Source: Anaerolineales bacterium UBA2232 (GTDB taxonomy: Bacteria; Chloroflexota; Anaerolineae; UBA2200). Taken from it: 12,963 nt of DNA. A program made the position numbers and the translations under genes. This document shows positions 6,664 to 12,963 of this stretch, one piece after another (within the stretch, counting starts at the first letter, position 1; each line of letters opens with the position of its first letter). The notes beneath the pieces are model-generated. The model was not told where the DNA came from. It did no database searches and worked only from the letters and a program-made list of their open reading frames with translations. The stretch covers positions 1 through 12,963 of the forward strand of contig DDYO01000317.1 in assembly GCA_002348045.1 (NCBI GenBank). The letters are read 5' to 3'.

Positions 6664-7893
6664 TCAGTGTGGCAACAGCGCTCCGAACATGTCACCAAAT
6701 CGTCTGTACAGCTTTGACCATCGGCCCGCGCTCGGCTGAGGCCGCGGGTCCAGGCTATTACGAGCTCCCCATAGCAGGAGGCCGACCGACGTAGCGTAGG
6801 CTGGCCCTGCAACCGCTTCAGCCAGTCCACCCAGATTCCAGGCTCGCCCAACCCGTACCGGCACTTGCAGCATCTCACTCCCCAAGTCCTTAAAGCCCTT
6901 GAGTTCAGCGGTGCCTCCGGTGAGGACCAGCCCGGCCGGAAGCAGCCCCTCATATCCTGCCCGTTTCACCTCGCCGGTGACAAGGACATAGATCTCCTCA
7001 GCCCGGGCCTCAATGATCTCAGCCAAGTGACGGCGGCCCACCGACTGAGTTGCTGCATCGCCAAAGGCATTCACATCAACGGTCTCATCCTCGCCCACGC
7101 ACTCCGGCATTGCATGCCCGTGGGCCAGCTTCAGCTCCTCGGCAGTCGCAACAGGCGTGCGCAAGCCAAACGCGATGTCGTTGGTGAGGTTGGCACCTCC
7201 AACTGGCAGCACTGATGTGTGCCAGATTCCCCCTTCAACAAAGATCGCGACGTCTGTGGTGCCTCCACCACTATCCATCAGGACAACGCCGGTCTCCTTC
7301 TCTTCGGGTGTCAGGACTGCTTCACTGGACGCGAGAGGCTGAGCCACCAACTCGTTGATCTCAATGTTGACGCTCCGGATGCACTGTCTCAGGTTCTGTA
7401 TCGATGCCGTAGCGCCCGTTACCAGGTGAACCTCCACTTCCAGACGAAAGCCCATCATCCCCACTGGATCGCGCACACCTTCCTGGCCATCCAGGATGAA
7501 GGTGCGGGGAATAACGTGCACGATCTCCCTGTTGTGCGTTACAGCGATGGCCTGGGCTGCTTCGATGGCACGAGCAACATCCTCCTCAACGATATAGCGC
7601 TCCCCGCGGCCAACAGCCACCACACCTCGGCTGTTCAGCGAGGAGATCTGTTTTCCCCCGAGGCTTACGTAAGCTGATTCGACGGTGTAGCCGCACATAC
7701 GTTCAGCCCGCCGGATGGAGGCAGCGATGGACTTGGACGCATCGTCCACGTTCACGATCACGCCCTTACTCAGCCCTTGAGAAGGGGCGACCCCTACACC
7801 CACCACACACAGCCGGTCGGCTTCATCAAGCTCGGCGATCAGCGTACACACTTTGGTCGTGCCGACGTCTATTCCAACGATGGTTCTATCCAA
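6664..7893 (-). CDS. ftsA: Cell division protein FtsA
   Basis: Actin-like ATPase that tethers FtsZ filaments to the membrane and recruits later division proteins. The 409 residues begin with the phosphate-1 motif GIDVGTTKV (residues 7-15). The SHS2/1C insertion region follows, then phosphate-2 [13 protein letters not shown] near residue 205, and the adenosine motif [11 protein letters not shown]. The last residues, [18 protein letters not shown], can form the amphipathic membrane-targeting helix. The start is TTG at 7893, chosen because GGAGGTG lies four bases upstream and the protein then begins [11 protein letters not shown]. ftsQ ends 60 bases upstream and ftsZ starts 16 bases downstream, the usual FtsQ-FtsA-FtsZ order. 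The 60-base gap shows no obvious promoter. Confidence 0.97.
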   Translation of the reverse strand: MDRTIVGIDVGTTKVCTLIAELDEADRLCVVGVGVAPSQGLSKGVIVNVDDASKSIAASIRRAERMCGYTVESAYVSLGGKQISSLNSRGVVAVGRGERYIVEEDVARAIEAAQAIAVTHNREIVHVIPRTFILDGQEGVRDPVGMMGFRLEVEVHLVTGATASIQNLRQCIRSVNIEINELVAQPLASSEAVLTPEEKETGVVLMDSGGGTTDVAIFVEGGIWHTSVLPVGGANLTNDIAFGLRTPVATAEELKLAHGHAMPECVGEDETVDVNAFGDAATQSVGRRHLAEIIEARAEEIYVLVTGEVKRAGYEGLLPAGLVLTGGTAELKGFKDLGSEMLQVPVRVGRAWNLGGLAEAVAGPAYATSVGLLLWGARNSLDPRPQPSAGRWSKLYRRFGDMFGALLPH

Positions 7894-7953
7894 GCCACAC
7901 CTCCGACCACGGCGCAGGACACCCGTACCGCGCAGAAGGCAGGGTATTACCGC

Positions 7954-8748
7954 TCAGCGGTAGTACGCTCCGCCCAGAAATCGTACGTCAATCACTGTCG
8001 CACCCGACCGGGTGCTAACTACCCTCTCCACCAGCGCCCGCATAGTGGCCACCTTTTCCGGCAGGCTCTTATTGTCCCCAAAGTAGACCCGCCAGCCCCG
8101 GGCATCAGGAACCACCAACCCCGCCACCTGGGAGTACTCAAACTGCACCACCCCATCCAGCAAGCGGTGAAGCTCGATGGCCCCTGCAACGGCAACGCGG
8201 TCCACCAGCTCTCCCGGCAGAAGAGTTCGAGCGTCCAGGTCATGTATGCGAGGCAAATCCAGTCCGTTACCGTCCACTCGTCTCAGCGCTCGACCATGTG
8301 AATCGATCAGAAATTCTCCCTGTCCAGTGTGCCAAATTACCCGACCGGGTTCCTCTTGGACGATCAGTGAGACCCGATTCGGAAGAGCACACCGCACCTC
8401 TACTTGCCTGACGGCTGGCAGTGCCTCCCTTACCCGATCCTGAACCGCCTCGCGATTCACAAAAAACACGCTGAGCCCATGCAGTCCGGCAGCCCTATAA
8501 AGCTCGTCCGTGCTTGTAAGCGCACCGGCATCCATTTCAGCCGCGTAGACATAGAAGGACAGATCAACCCAGAACCAGATCAGGGCGGCTACCATGGCCA
8601 CTGCAAGTACAGCCGCGAGGGACTGGCTAGGGCTCAGGGTCCCCTTCATAGTTCTGATTTTGAGCCGATGCAGCAGCGAGCCGAAGAAGAAGCCGCTACC
8701 CCTTCTGCGACCTGATCGTTTCTTTCGGTGCGTCCCGCTACTCGGCAC
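7954..8748 (-). CDS. ftsQ: Cell division protein FtsQ/DivIB
   Basis: Bitopic membrane protein of the divisome that links FtsA/FtsZ-side and periplasmic or extracytoplasmic wall-synthesis partners. 264 residues: a basic cytoplasmic tail (residues 7-35, rich in Arg and Lys), one membrane segment at about 44-62, then an extracytoplasmic POTRA domain (about 63-135, with GLSVFFVNREAV and ALPNRVSLIVQEEPGRV). The beta domain continues to the C-terminus, with GEFLIDSHGRAL and a final VIDVRFLGG strand. The start is GTG 8748 with AAAGGA six bases upstream. ddl stops 11 bases before. FtsQ is poorly conserved, so identity rests on topology, the POTRA pattern and its place between ddl and ftsA. Confidence 0.93.
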   Translation of the reverse strand: MPSSGTHRKKRSGRRRGSGFFFGSLLHRLKIRTMKGTLSPSQSLAAVLAVAMVAALIWFWVDLSFYVYAAEMDAGALTSTDELYRAAGLHGLSVFFVNREAVQDRVREALPAVRQVEVRCALPNRVSLIVQEEPGRVIWHTGQGEFLIDSHGRALRRVDGNGLDLPRIHDLDARTLLPGELVDRVAVAGAIELHRLLDGVVQFEYSQVAGLVVPDARGWRVYFGDNKSLPEKVATMRALVERVVSTRSGATVIDVRFLGGAYYR

Positions 8749-8759
8749 TGGTTGTCCTT

Positions 8760-9869
8760 TCAGAGAGCCTTCGCTGTCGACCGACGAGCCCGTTCGGTAT
8801 GGCGCTCAAAGGCCAACTGAACCAGCCTATGCACAAGCTCCGGATAGGAGACCCCACTCGCCTCCCACAGGCGCGGAAACATGCTAACCGACGTAAAACC
8901 GGGAATCGTGTTAAGCTCATTGATATACACGTTGCCCGTATCCCGGCACAGGAAAAAGTCCGCCCGAGCCATGCCCGCACAATCAACTGCTACAAAGGCC
9001 CGGGCTGCCAGAGCTCGGATCTCCTCTGCCTTGCCCTCGGGCAGGCGTGCTGGCACAATCAACTCAGTCGAGTCATCCAGGTACTTGGCAACATAGTCAT
9101 AGAACTCTCTCTTTGGTACTACCTCTCCCGGGACCGAGACCATCGGCTGGTCATTGCCAATGATGCTGCATTCGATTTCCCGAGCGTTGATTGCCTCTTC
9201 GACCAGCAGCCGCCGATCATAGCTCGCTGCTATGTCCATCGCGGTTCCCAGCTCACTCAAATCATGTACCTTGCTGATACCCACGCTGGATCCCAGGTTA
9301 GCGGGTTTAACGAAACAGGGATACCCAATTTCCTCCGCAACCCGCTTCATAACGGCGACGCGCCCGGTCTCCCACTCGTGCCTGCGGACAACGATGTGCG
9401 CAGGTGTCGGCAGTCCCTCGGCACGAAACACGGCTTTCAGAGCCGCCTTGTCCATGCACAACGACGAACCCAGAACCCCTGCCCCAACGTAAGCGATATC
9501 AGCCAACTCCAACAGACCCTGGATAGTACCATCTTCGCCATAGGGCCCGTGGAGCACTGGAAAAAGCACGTCAACTTCAGGAACCTTGCCGCCAATTGAA
9601 CTCGGCACCATCTCCTGAGGTCCCAGAATTGTGACTGCTTGGCCGGTCTCCGGCGGCTCCAAAGTCCCCAGTGCCAACTTGTCAGCCAGGTCCCTCAATG
9701 TGTCCATCGGATTGCCTCGTGTCAGCCATCGGCCGGACCGAGTGATGCCAATGGGCACCACTTCGTAGCCACTCTGTGAAAGGGCCTGCATCACTGACTC
9801 GGCTGACAAGAGCGAGATCTCGTGCTCACCCGACCGACCGCCAAAGACGACGCCAACTCTTGTCTTCAT
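8760..9869 (-). CDS. ddl: D-alanine--D-alanine ligase
   Basis: ATP-grasp enzyme that joins two D-alanines for the peptidoglycan stem. From ATG 9869 the protein is 369 residues, starting [19 protein letters not shown], the usual family N-terminus, with Glu15 where E. coli DdlB has it. Later come [24 protein letters not shown], the omega-loop EFYDYVAKY and the metal/phosphate motif [10 protein letters not shown]. The Tyr of the KY pair in the omega loop fits D-Ala-D-Ala specificity rather than a D-lactate ligase. The frame is open to GTG 9902, whose G overlaps the murB stop (TAGTG). That start adds 11 residues and would be translationally coupled, so it is a real alternative; neither start has a clearly better ribosome binding site. 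ftsQ follows 11 bases downstream. Confidence 0.96.
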   Translation of the reverse strand: MKTRVGVVFGGRSGEHEISLLSAESVMQALSQSGYEVVPIGITRSGRWLTRGNPMDTLRDLADKLALGTLEPPETGQAVTILGPQEMVPSSIGGKVPEVDVLFPVLHGPYGEDGTIQGLLELADIAYVGAGVLGSSLCMDKAALKAVFRAEGLPTPAHIVVRRHEWETGRVAVMKRVAEEIGYPCFVKPANLGSSVGISKVHDLSELGTAMDIAASYDRRLLVEEAINAREIECSIIGNDQPMVSVPGEVVPKREFYDYVAKYLDDSTELIVPARLPEGKAEEIRALAARAFVAVDCAGMARADFFLCRDTGNVYINELNTIPGFTSVSMFPRLWEASGVSYPELVHRLVQLAFERHTERARRSTAKAL

Positions 9870-9901
9870 GATCCTTCTCTCATCCTTAGGAGACTTGGCC
9901 A

Positions 9902-10471
9902 CTACTCCTCACCCACCAGTTCAATCTCCAGCTCAAGTGACTCCCCAAACTTGGACTTGACCGTATCCTGTATGATCTTGATCAACTTCCGGACATCCCC
10001 AGCAGTGGCCCCACCCTCGTTGAGGATAAAGTTGGCATGTTTGGGCGAAATGATCGCGCCACCACACCTCAGGCCCTTGAGCCCGGCCGTCTCAATCAGG
10101 AATCCGGCTGGGTACTGGGAAGTCCGCTTAAAAATGCTGCCCGCGCTCGCGCCAGACGGTTGTCTCTCAGCCCGCAGCGTGCCGCATTCGGCAGCCCGCT
10201 GCCGGACCGAGTCCTCGGGGTCAGCCTGCAGGGAGAATACTGCCGACAGGATCACGGGTCCAGAGCCGGCCGCCTTCCCGTTGCGCTTGAACCGGCTCTG
10301 TCGATAGCCAAGTCCTAATTGGCTAGCGCCGACCGAACGATCGTCGTCAGGTGGCGAAAACACACGCGCGCTCCGCAGGTTGTCACTCACATATCCACCG
10401 TAGGCTCCCGCGTTGCCCACGATGGCTCCGCCGACGGTTCCCGGAACGTCCACGGCCCACTCCAAACCCAC
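9902..10471 (-). pseudogene. murB: murB, 3' part after the premature stop
   Basis: C-terminal part of UDP-N-acetylenolpyruvoylglucosamine reductase, in the same frame as the 5' part and separated from it only by a TGA. It begins in the second half of the FAD-binding domain, GLEWAVDVPGTVGGAIVGNA, and continues through YRQSRFKR. The MurB C-terminal domain then has GSIFKRT, containing the catalytic serine, and GELIE-like [11 protein letters not shown], containing the catalytic glutamate. Coding sequence resumes right after the TGA (ESVAQSLV), so nothing is deleted. GTG 10471 is the first possible restart but has no convincing ribosome binding site and lies within the domain. An independently made fragment would lack the N-terminal FAD-binding half. 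The stop TAG shares a base with a possible GTG start of ddl. Confidence 0.9.
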
Positions 10472-10492
10472 CAGGCTCTGTGCTACTGATTC

Positions 10493-10495
10493 TCA
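10493..10495 (-). other. Premature in-frame TGA in murB
   Basis: The minus-strand codons GCA TGA GAA interrupt an otherwise continuous MurB frame. There is no frame change and no missing segment. TGA is the proper stop of ftsA, ftsQ, ddl and murC in this window, so reassignment of TGA to an amino acid is unlikely. Possible causes are a real nonsense mutation, a strain variant, a base-calling or assembly error, or read-through. Confidence 0.9.
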
Positions 10496-10846
10496 TGCAA
10501 CACCCGCGAGCATAGCGCCCGATTCAACCTCAAGAAGTACCGTCCCTTCATCCTCTGGTACAAAGCGCGCTGCCTGGCAACGATTCTGGATGACCAAGCC
10601 TCGCACTCCTTTGTCGGACACCAGGAGATTGGCACCTCCGCCCAGTATGACATAGGGTACTTGGCACTCATACGCCCGGGCGACGGCCTCCCTCAGTGTC
10701 TCCAAGGAGTAGGCGACGACGAGCAGATCAGCCGGTCCACCGATTCCAAAGGTCGTATGCCGCGACAGGGGCTCGTTCTCCCTGACCTCGTTGCCGAGAG
10801 CTCTCCTGAGCAACTCAAGGTCCATAGTGCCGCATTCCCTTGTCAT
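10493..10846 (-). pseudogene. murB: murB, 5' part, truncated by in-frame TGA
   Basis: MurB reduces UDP-GlcNAc-enolpyruvate to UDP-MurNAc with FAD and NADPH. This part has 117 residues from ATG 10846, including HTTFGIGGPAD and the FAD-pyrophosphate motif ILGGGANLLVSDKGV. It ends at TGA 10493-10495 within the FAD-binding domain: LAGVA-stop-ESVAQSLVGLEW. An Arg or similar residue is usual there, so CGA to TGA is the simplest origin. Suppressing the stop gives about 314 residues, a normal MurB length. The start is uncertain: ATG 10846 has GAGGT five bases upstream; ATG 10825 (MDLELL) would overlap the murC stop by 11 bases; the frame is open to 10858. The other dcw genes are intact, so loss of MurB would be surprising. 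Confidence 0.9.
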
Positions 10847-12281
10847 CCTCGACCTCATCCGGCAGCAGGGCCAACAGCTTTTCGCCTACTATGTTGCCGT
10901 TACCAGCTCCCAACGTTAGCACGACTTCTCCCGGCCGGACGTTTTTAACAAGGACAGAGACCGCTTCCCGCAACGAAGCGATGTATCTGGCATCGGCATG
11001 GCGCATGCGAGCAACGATATCTCGGGCATGAACGGCGCCATCATCGGTTTCCCGCGCCGCGTATATGTCCGTAACGATAACGTGATCGGCGTCTGCAAAA
11101 CTCGCAGCGAACTCATCAAGGAGCGATCGAGTCCTGGAAAACGTGTGGGGCTGAAAGACCACCCAAATTGGACGTTTGCCATAGCGTCTCCGGGCCGCCT
11201 CCAACGTTGCACGGATCTCGGTCGGGTGGTGGGCATAGTCGTCAATGACCACCACATCACCCGCGATCCCCTTCAACTCGAACCTGCGCTGCACTCCGGT
11301 GAACCTGCCAAGGGCTTCAGTCACCTGCTGGAGATCAAGACCGAGGGAGTGCGCCGTTGCCAATACGGCCAGCGCATTGCAGACATTGTGCACACCTGTC
11401 AAGCGAATGCTTGCCCGTGCCACAACTCTGCCTCCCAGCACAGCGTCAAAGTCGTTTCCTCCCCATGCATTCACAGCAATTCCCCGAGCCGTCCAATCAC
11501 ATCCAGCCGCCAGGCCATATCCAACTGTACGCGTCATCCCTCGCTGGGACGATCGCTGGACGAGCTCACGAACAAAGGAGCAGTCAAAGCCCCCGACCAG
11601 GATGCCATCATCAGGCAGCGTGTCAGCAAAGTCACAAAATGCCTGCTCAACATCCGCTAGCGAGGCAAAGCAATCGGGATGATCCATCTCGACGATGGTA
11701 ACCACCGCCAGCTTGGGACGCAACCCGAGGAACGTGCGATCGTATTCGTCGGCCTCAACCACAAAATACGGACCGTTGCCCACCCGGGCATTAGAGCCGG
11801 TATCGTTCATCACTCCCCCAACGATACACGTCGGATCGAGCCCCAGCTGCGCCAACACGAACGAGATAAGCGCCGTCGTAGTTGTCTTGCCGTGGGTTCC
11901 AGCCACAGCAATCCCGTACCGGTCAGCCATCATCTCACCCAGAACGTGCGTCCTGTGCAGGACAGGAATGCCAGATTGTCTCGCCGCCAGGACTTCGGGA
12001 TTGTCATCACGTACGGCCGAGGACATGATGACCAGATCAGCACCCCTCATCTGCTCCCCTTGGTGACCGATGTACACGTCTATGCCCTCGGTTTCGAGCT
12101 GTTTGGTCAGAGTGCTCGGCTGAACGTCAGAACCAGAGACCTGGTATCCCCATGCGTGCAGGACCCGAGCAATCGCGCTCAACCCTATGCCACCAATACC
12201 CACCAAGTGGATGTGGTGCACGACCTTAGGATCCAGGACCCGCTTGTCTGCCAAACTACCTCTTTCCGATGGGTCGTCCAA
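10815..12281 (-). CDS. murC: UDP-N-acetylmuramate--L-alanine ligase
   Basis: Mur ligase that adds the first amino acid, L-Ala, to UDP-MurNAc in the cytoplasm. From TTG 12281 it has 488 residues. The Rossmann motif GIGGIG is at 28-33, the ATP loop GTHGKTTTT begins at 128, and EADEYDRTF and TGVHNVCNALA follow in the central domain. The C-terminal domain has IDDYAHHPTE and the late motif GAGNGNIVG, all typical of MurC. The start is uncertain. TTG 12281 has AGGAAG eight bases upstream and overlaps the upstream membrane gene by 26 bases; TTG 12254 follows AGAGGT closely; GTG 12221 begins VHHIHLVGIGG, near the usual family start. The end overlaps murB by 11 or more bases, so the two are translationally coupled. 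Confidence 0.97.
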   Translation of the reverse strand: MDDPSERGSLADKRVLDPKVVHHIHLVGIGGIGLSAIARVLHAWGYQVSGSDVQPSTLTKQLETEGIDVYIGHQGEQMRGADLVIMSSAVRDDNPEVLAARQSGIPVLHRTHVLGEMMADRYGIAVAGTHGKTTTTALISFVLAQLGLDPTCIVGGVMNDTGSNARVGNGPYFVVEADEYDRTFLGLRPKLAVVTIVEMDHPDCFASLADVEQAFCDFADTLPDDGILVGGFDCSFVRELVQRSSQRGMTRTVGYGLAAGCDWTARGIAVNAWGGNDFDAVLGGRVVARASIRLTGVHNVCNALAVLATAHSLGLDLQQVTEALGRFTGVQRRFELKGIAGDVVVIDDYAHHPTEIRATLEAARRRYGKRPIWVVFQPHTFSRTRSLLDEFAASFADADHVIVTDIYAARETDDGAVHARDIVARMRHADARYIASLREAVSVLVKNVRPGEVVLTLGAGNGNIVGEKLLALLPDEVEDDKGMRHYGP

Positions 12282-12906
12282 TCAACACGCTTCCTATGAG
12301 AACAACAACCATAGCTGCGCCCACCACTGCCAGGACTTGCAAGCCATTCCCCTCCAGAAGGCCGCTTCGAGGAACGTCGCCCAGAGCGATCGTCACATTT
12401 GGCGAAGCAGCCGAGACCGCCAATTGAGGACTTCGTGCGCGTATATACTGAAGCACATATTCCTTGAATAGAGTAAGAACCATAAAGCCGTTGAACAAAC
12501 CCATTAGACCGCCAAGGATGCGACTCATCGCGGTGACGTCCTGTCCGCTTTCTCGGGTGCCATAGCTGATGACAACAAACACCAGCAGCACCATCACCAG
12601 GAAGAGATAAGGGTTCTCACCATCGAAAGGTATCTCAACCTTGGTGGCACGCGATGCCAGCTTGTTCAGATCCAGGCTGGCGCCGCCCTGTACGAAGGCA
12701 ATGATGAGCCTGAGCACCTTGGACAAGTAGCCAACGATTCCGCTGGCAAGTGCTGGCTTGAGCAAGATGGCTGTAAGTGCCAGCAGAAAGCAACTGCTCC
12801 AGAACTCCCGGTACCATCCCCTCATCGCACCGACGAACATAAACAGGGACATTACCAGCAGCAACAACTGGCCGTAGGGTATCTCGAGTGCGAAACCACT
12901 CCCCAC
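12256..12906 (-). CDS. CvpA-like multi-pass membrane protein of unknown role
   Basis: A 216-residue membrane protein that I cannot name firmly. Likely membrane segments are at about residues 12-28, 36-54, 100-116, 129-147 and 189-210, with a weaker hydrophobic stretch at 64-72. GAMRGWYREF after the first segment and SRILGGLMGLFNGFMVL in the fourth resemble the RG..RE and R.LG...G...G patterns of CvpA (colicin V production) family proteins. A soluble loop at about 150-188 precedes the last helix. The GTG start at 12906 overlaps the preceding stop by one base (TAGTG), and GGAGGTGA lies three bases upstream, so the start is well supported. It overlaps murC by up to 26 bases, so it is cotranslated with wall-synthesis genes. 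A role in envelope or division is inferred from position only. Confidence 0.8.
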   Translation of the reverse strand: MGSGFALEIPYGQLLLLVMSLFMFVGAMRGWYREFWSSCFLLALTAILLKPALASGIVGYLSKVLRLIIAFVQGGASLDLNKLASRATKVEIPFDGENPYLFLVMVLLVFVVISYGTRESGQDVTAMSRILGGLMGLFNGFMVLTLFKEYVLQYIRARSPQLAVSAASPNVTIALGDVPRSGLLEGNGLQVLAVVGAAMVVVLIGSVLIGRPIGKR

Positions 12907-12963
12907 TAGTCACCTCCCATAAGCTGCACCAACTGGTTGGCAAGAGCGGCGGCTGCTCCCGGG
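12906..12963 (-). CDS. murG: C-terminal end of an upstream gene, probably murG
   Basis: The last 18 complete codons of a gene entering from the right edge read PGAAAALANQLVQLMGGD and stop at TAG 12906-12908. This short Ala/Leu-rich helix suits the C-terminus of MurG, the lipid II-forming glycosyltransferase that usually precedes murC in dcw clusters. Too little sequence is present to prove it. Its final bases GGAGGTGA serve as the ribosome binding site of the next gene. Confidence 0.5.
   Translation of the reverse strand, partial: PGAAAALANQLVQLMGGD

Noticed and set aside
6648..6953. 102-codon upstream extension of the ftsZ frame
   Set aside because: It overlaps the 3' end of ftsA in another frame, does not resemble an FtsZ N-terminus, and ATG 6647 gives the family start.
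8799..9599. Plus-strand open frame of 266 codons opposite ddl
   Set aside because: Antisense to an intact ddl with full family motifs; the translated product resembles no known protein and has no supporting start context.
10493..10495. TGA recoded as an amino acid throughout the genome
   Set aside because: ftsA, ftsQ, ddl and murC all end at TGA at the expected protein length, so TGA works as a stop here.
11679..12299. Plus-strand open frame of 206 codons opposite murC and the membrane gene
   Set aside because: Antisense to intact murC; composition is that of a shadow frame.

Overview
This is a chromosomal window of bacterial housekeeping genes. Every gene I can support lies on the minus strand, so transcription runs from high to low coordinates. 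In that direction the order is: end of a murG-like gene, a CvpA-like membrane protein, murC, murB (interrupted), ddl, ftsQ, ftsA, ftsZ, a 388-base gap, nrdR, nrdD (interrupted near its 3' end), nrdG, a gap of about 340 bases, and the 5' third of rpoB. The first block is a division and cell wall (dcw) cluster. The second is a deoxyribonucleotide-synthesis operon with its own regulator. The third starts a separate RNA polymerase transcription unit.

The oxygen-sensitive class III ribonucleotide reductase (NrdD/NrdG), with no other reductase class in view, points to an anaerobe or facultative anaerobe. The compact RpoB N-terminus lacks the long insertions of E. coli RpoB. FtsZ ends in the SepF/FtsA-binding type tail [10 protein letters not shown], and GTG/TTG starts are common. 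Together these suggest a moderately GC-rich lineage such as Chloroflexota or a Bacillota-like group. That placement is inference; no 16S or other decisive marker is present. TGA is the natural stop of ftsA, ftsQ, ddl and murC, so the code is standard.

How the genes work together: MurC, MurB and Ddl make cytoplasmic peptidoglycan precursors, and the end of MurG would make lipid II. FtsQ, FtsA and FtsZ build the division ring. The dcw genes are packed tightly, with 1- to 26-base overlaps or short gaps, which fits one operon with translational coupling. NrdR represses ribonucleotide reductase genes. Upstream of nrdR there is a sigma-A-like promoter followed by two palindromes resembling NrdR boxes, so the nrdR-nrdD-nrdG unit looks autoregulated. 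rpoB has its own promoter with consensus -35 and -10 hexamers and a leader of about 140 bases.

Two things stand out. nrdD is broken by what looks like one missing G in a G-run, which puts the catalytic glycyl-radical residue in another reading frame. murB is broken by one in-frame TGA, probably from CGA. Both genes are normally essential to their pathways, so assembly error, strain variation, recoding or real decay must be told apart with reads. I found no CRISPR array, transposon, tRNA, rRNA or clearly new system. The rest is conventional.
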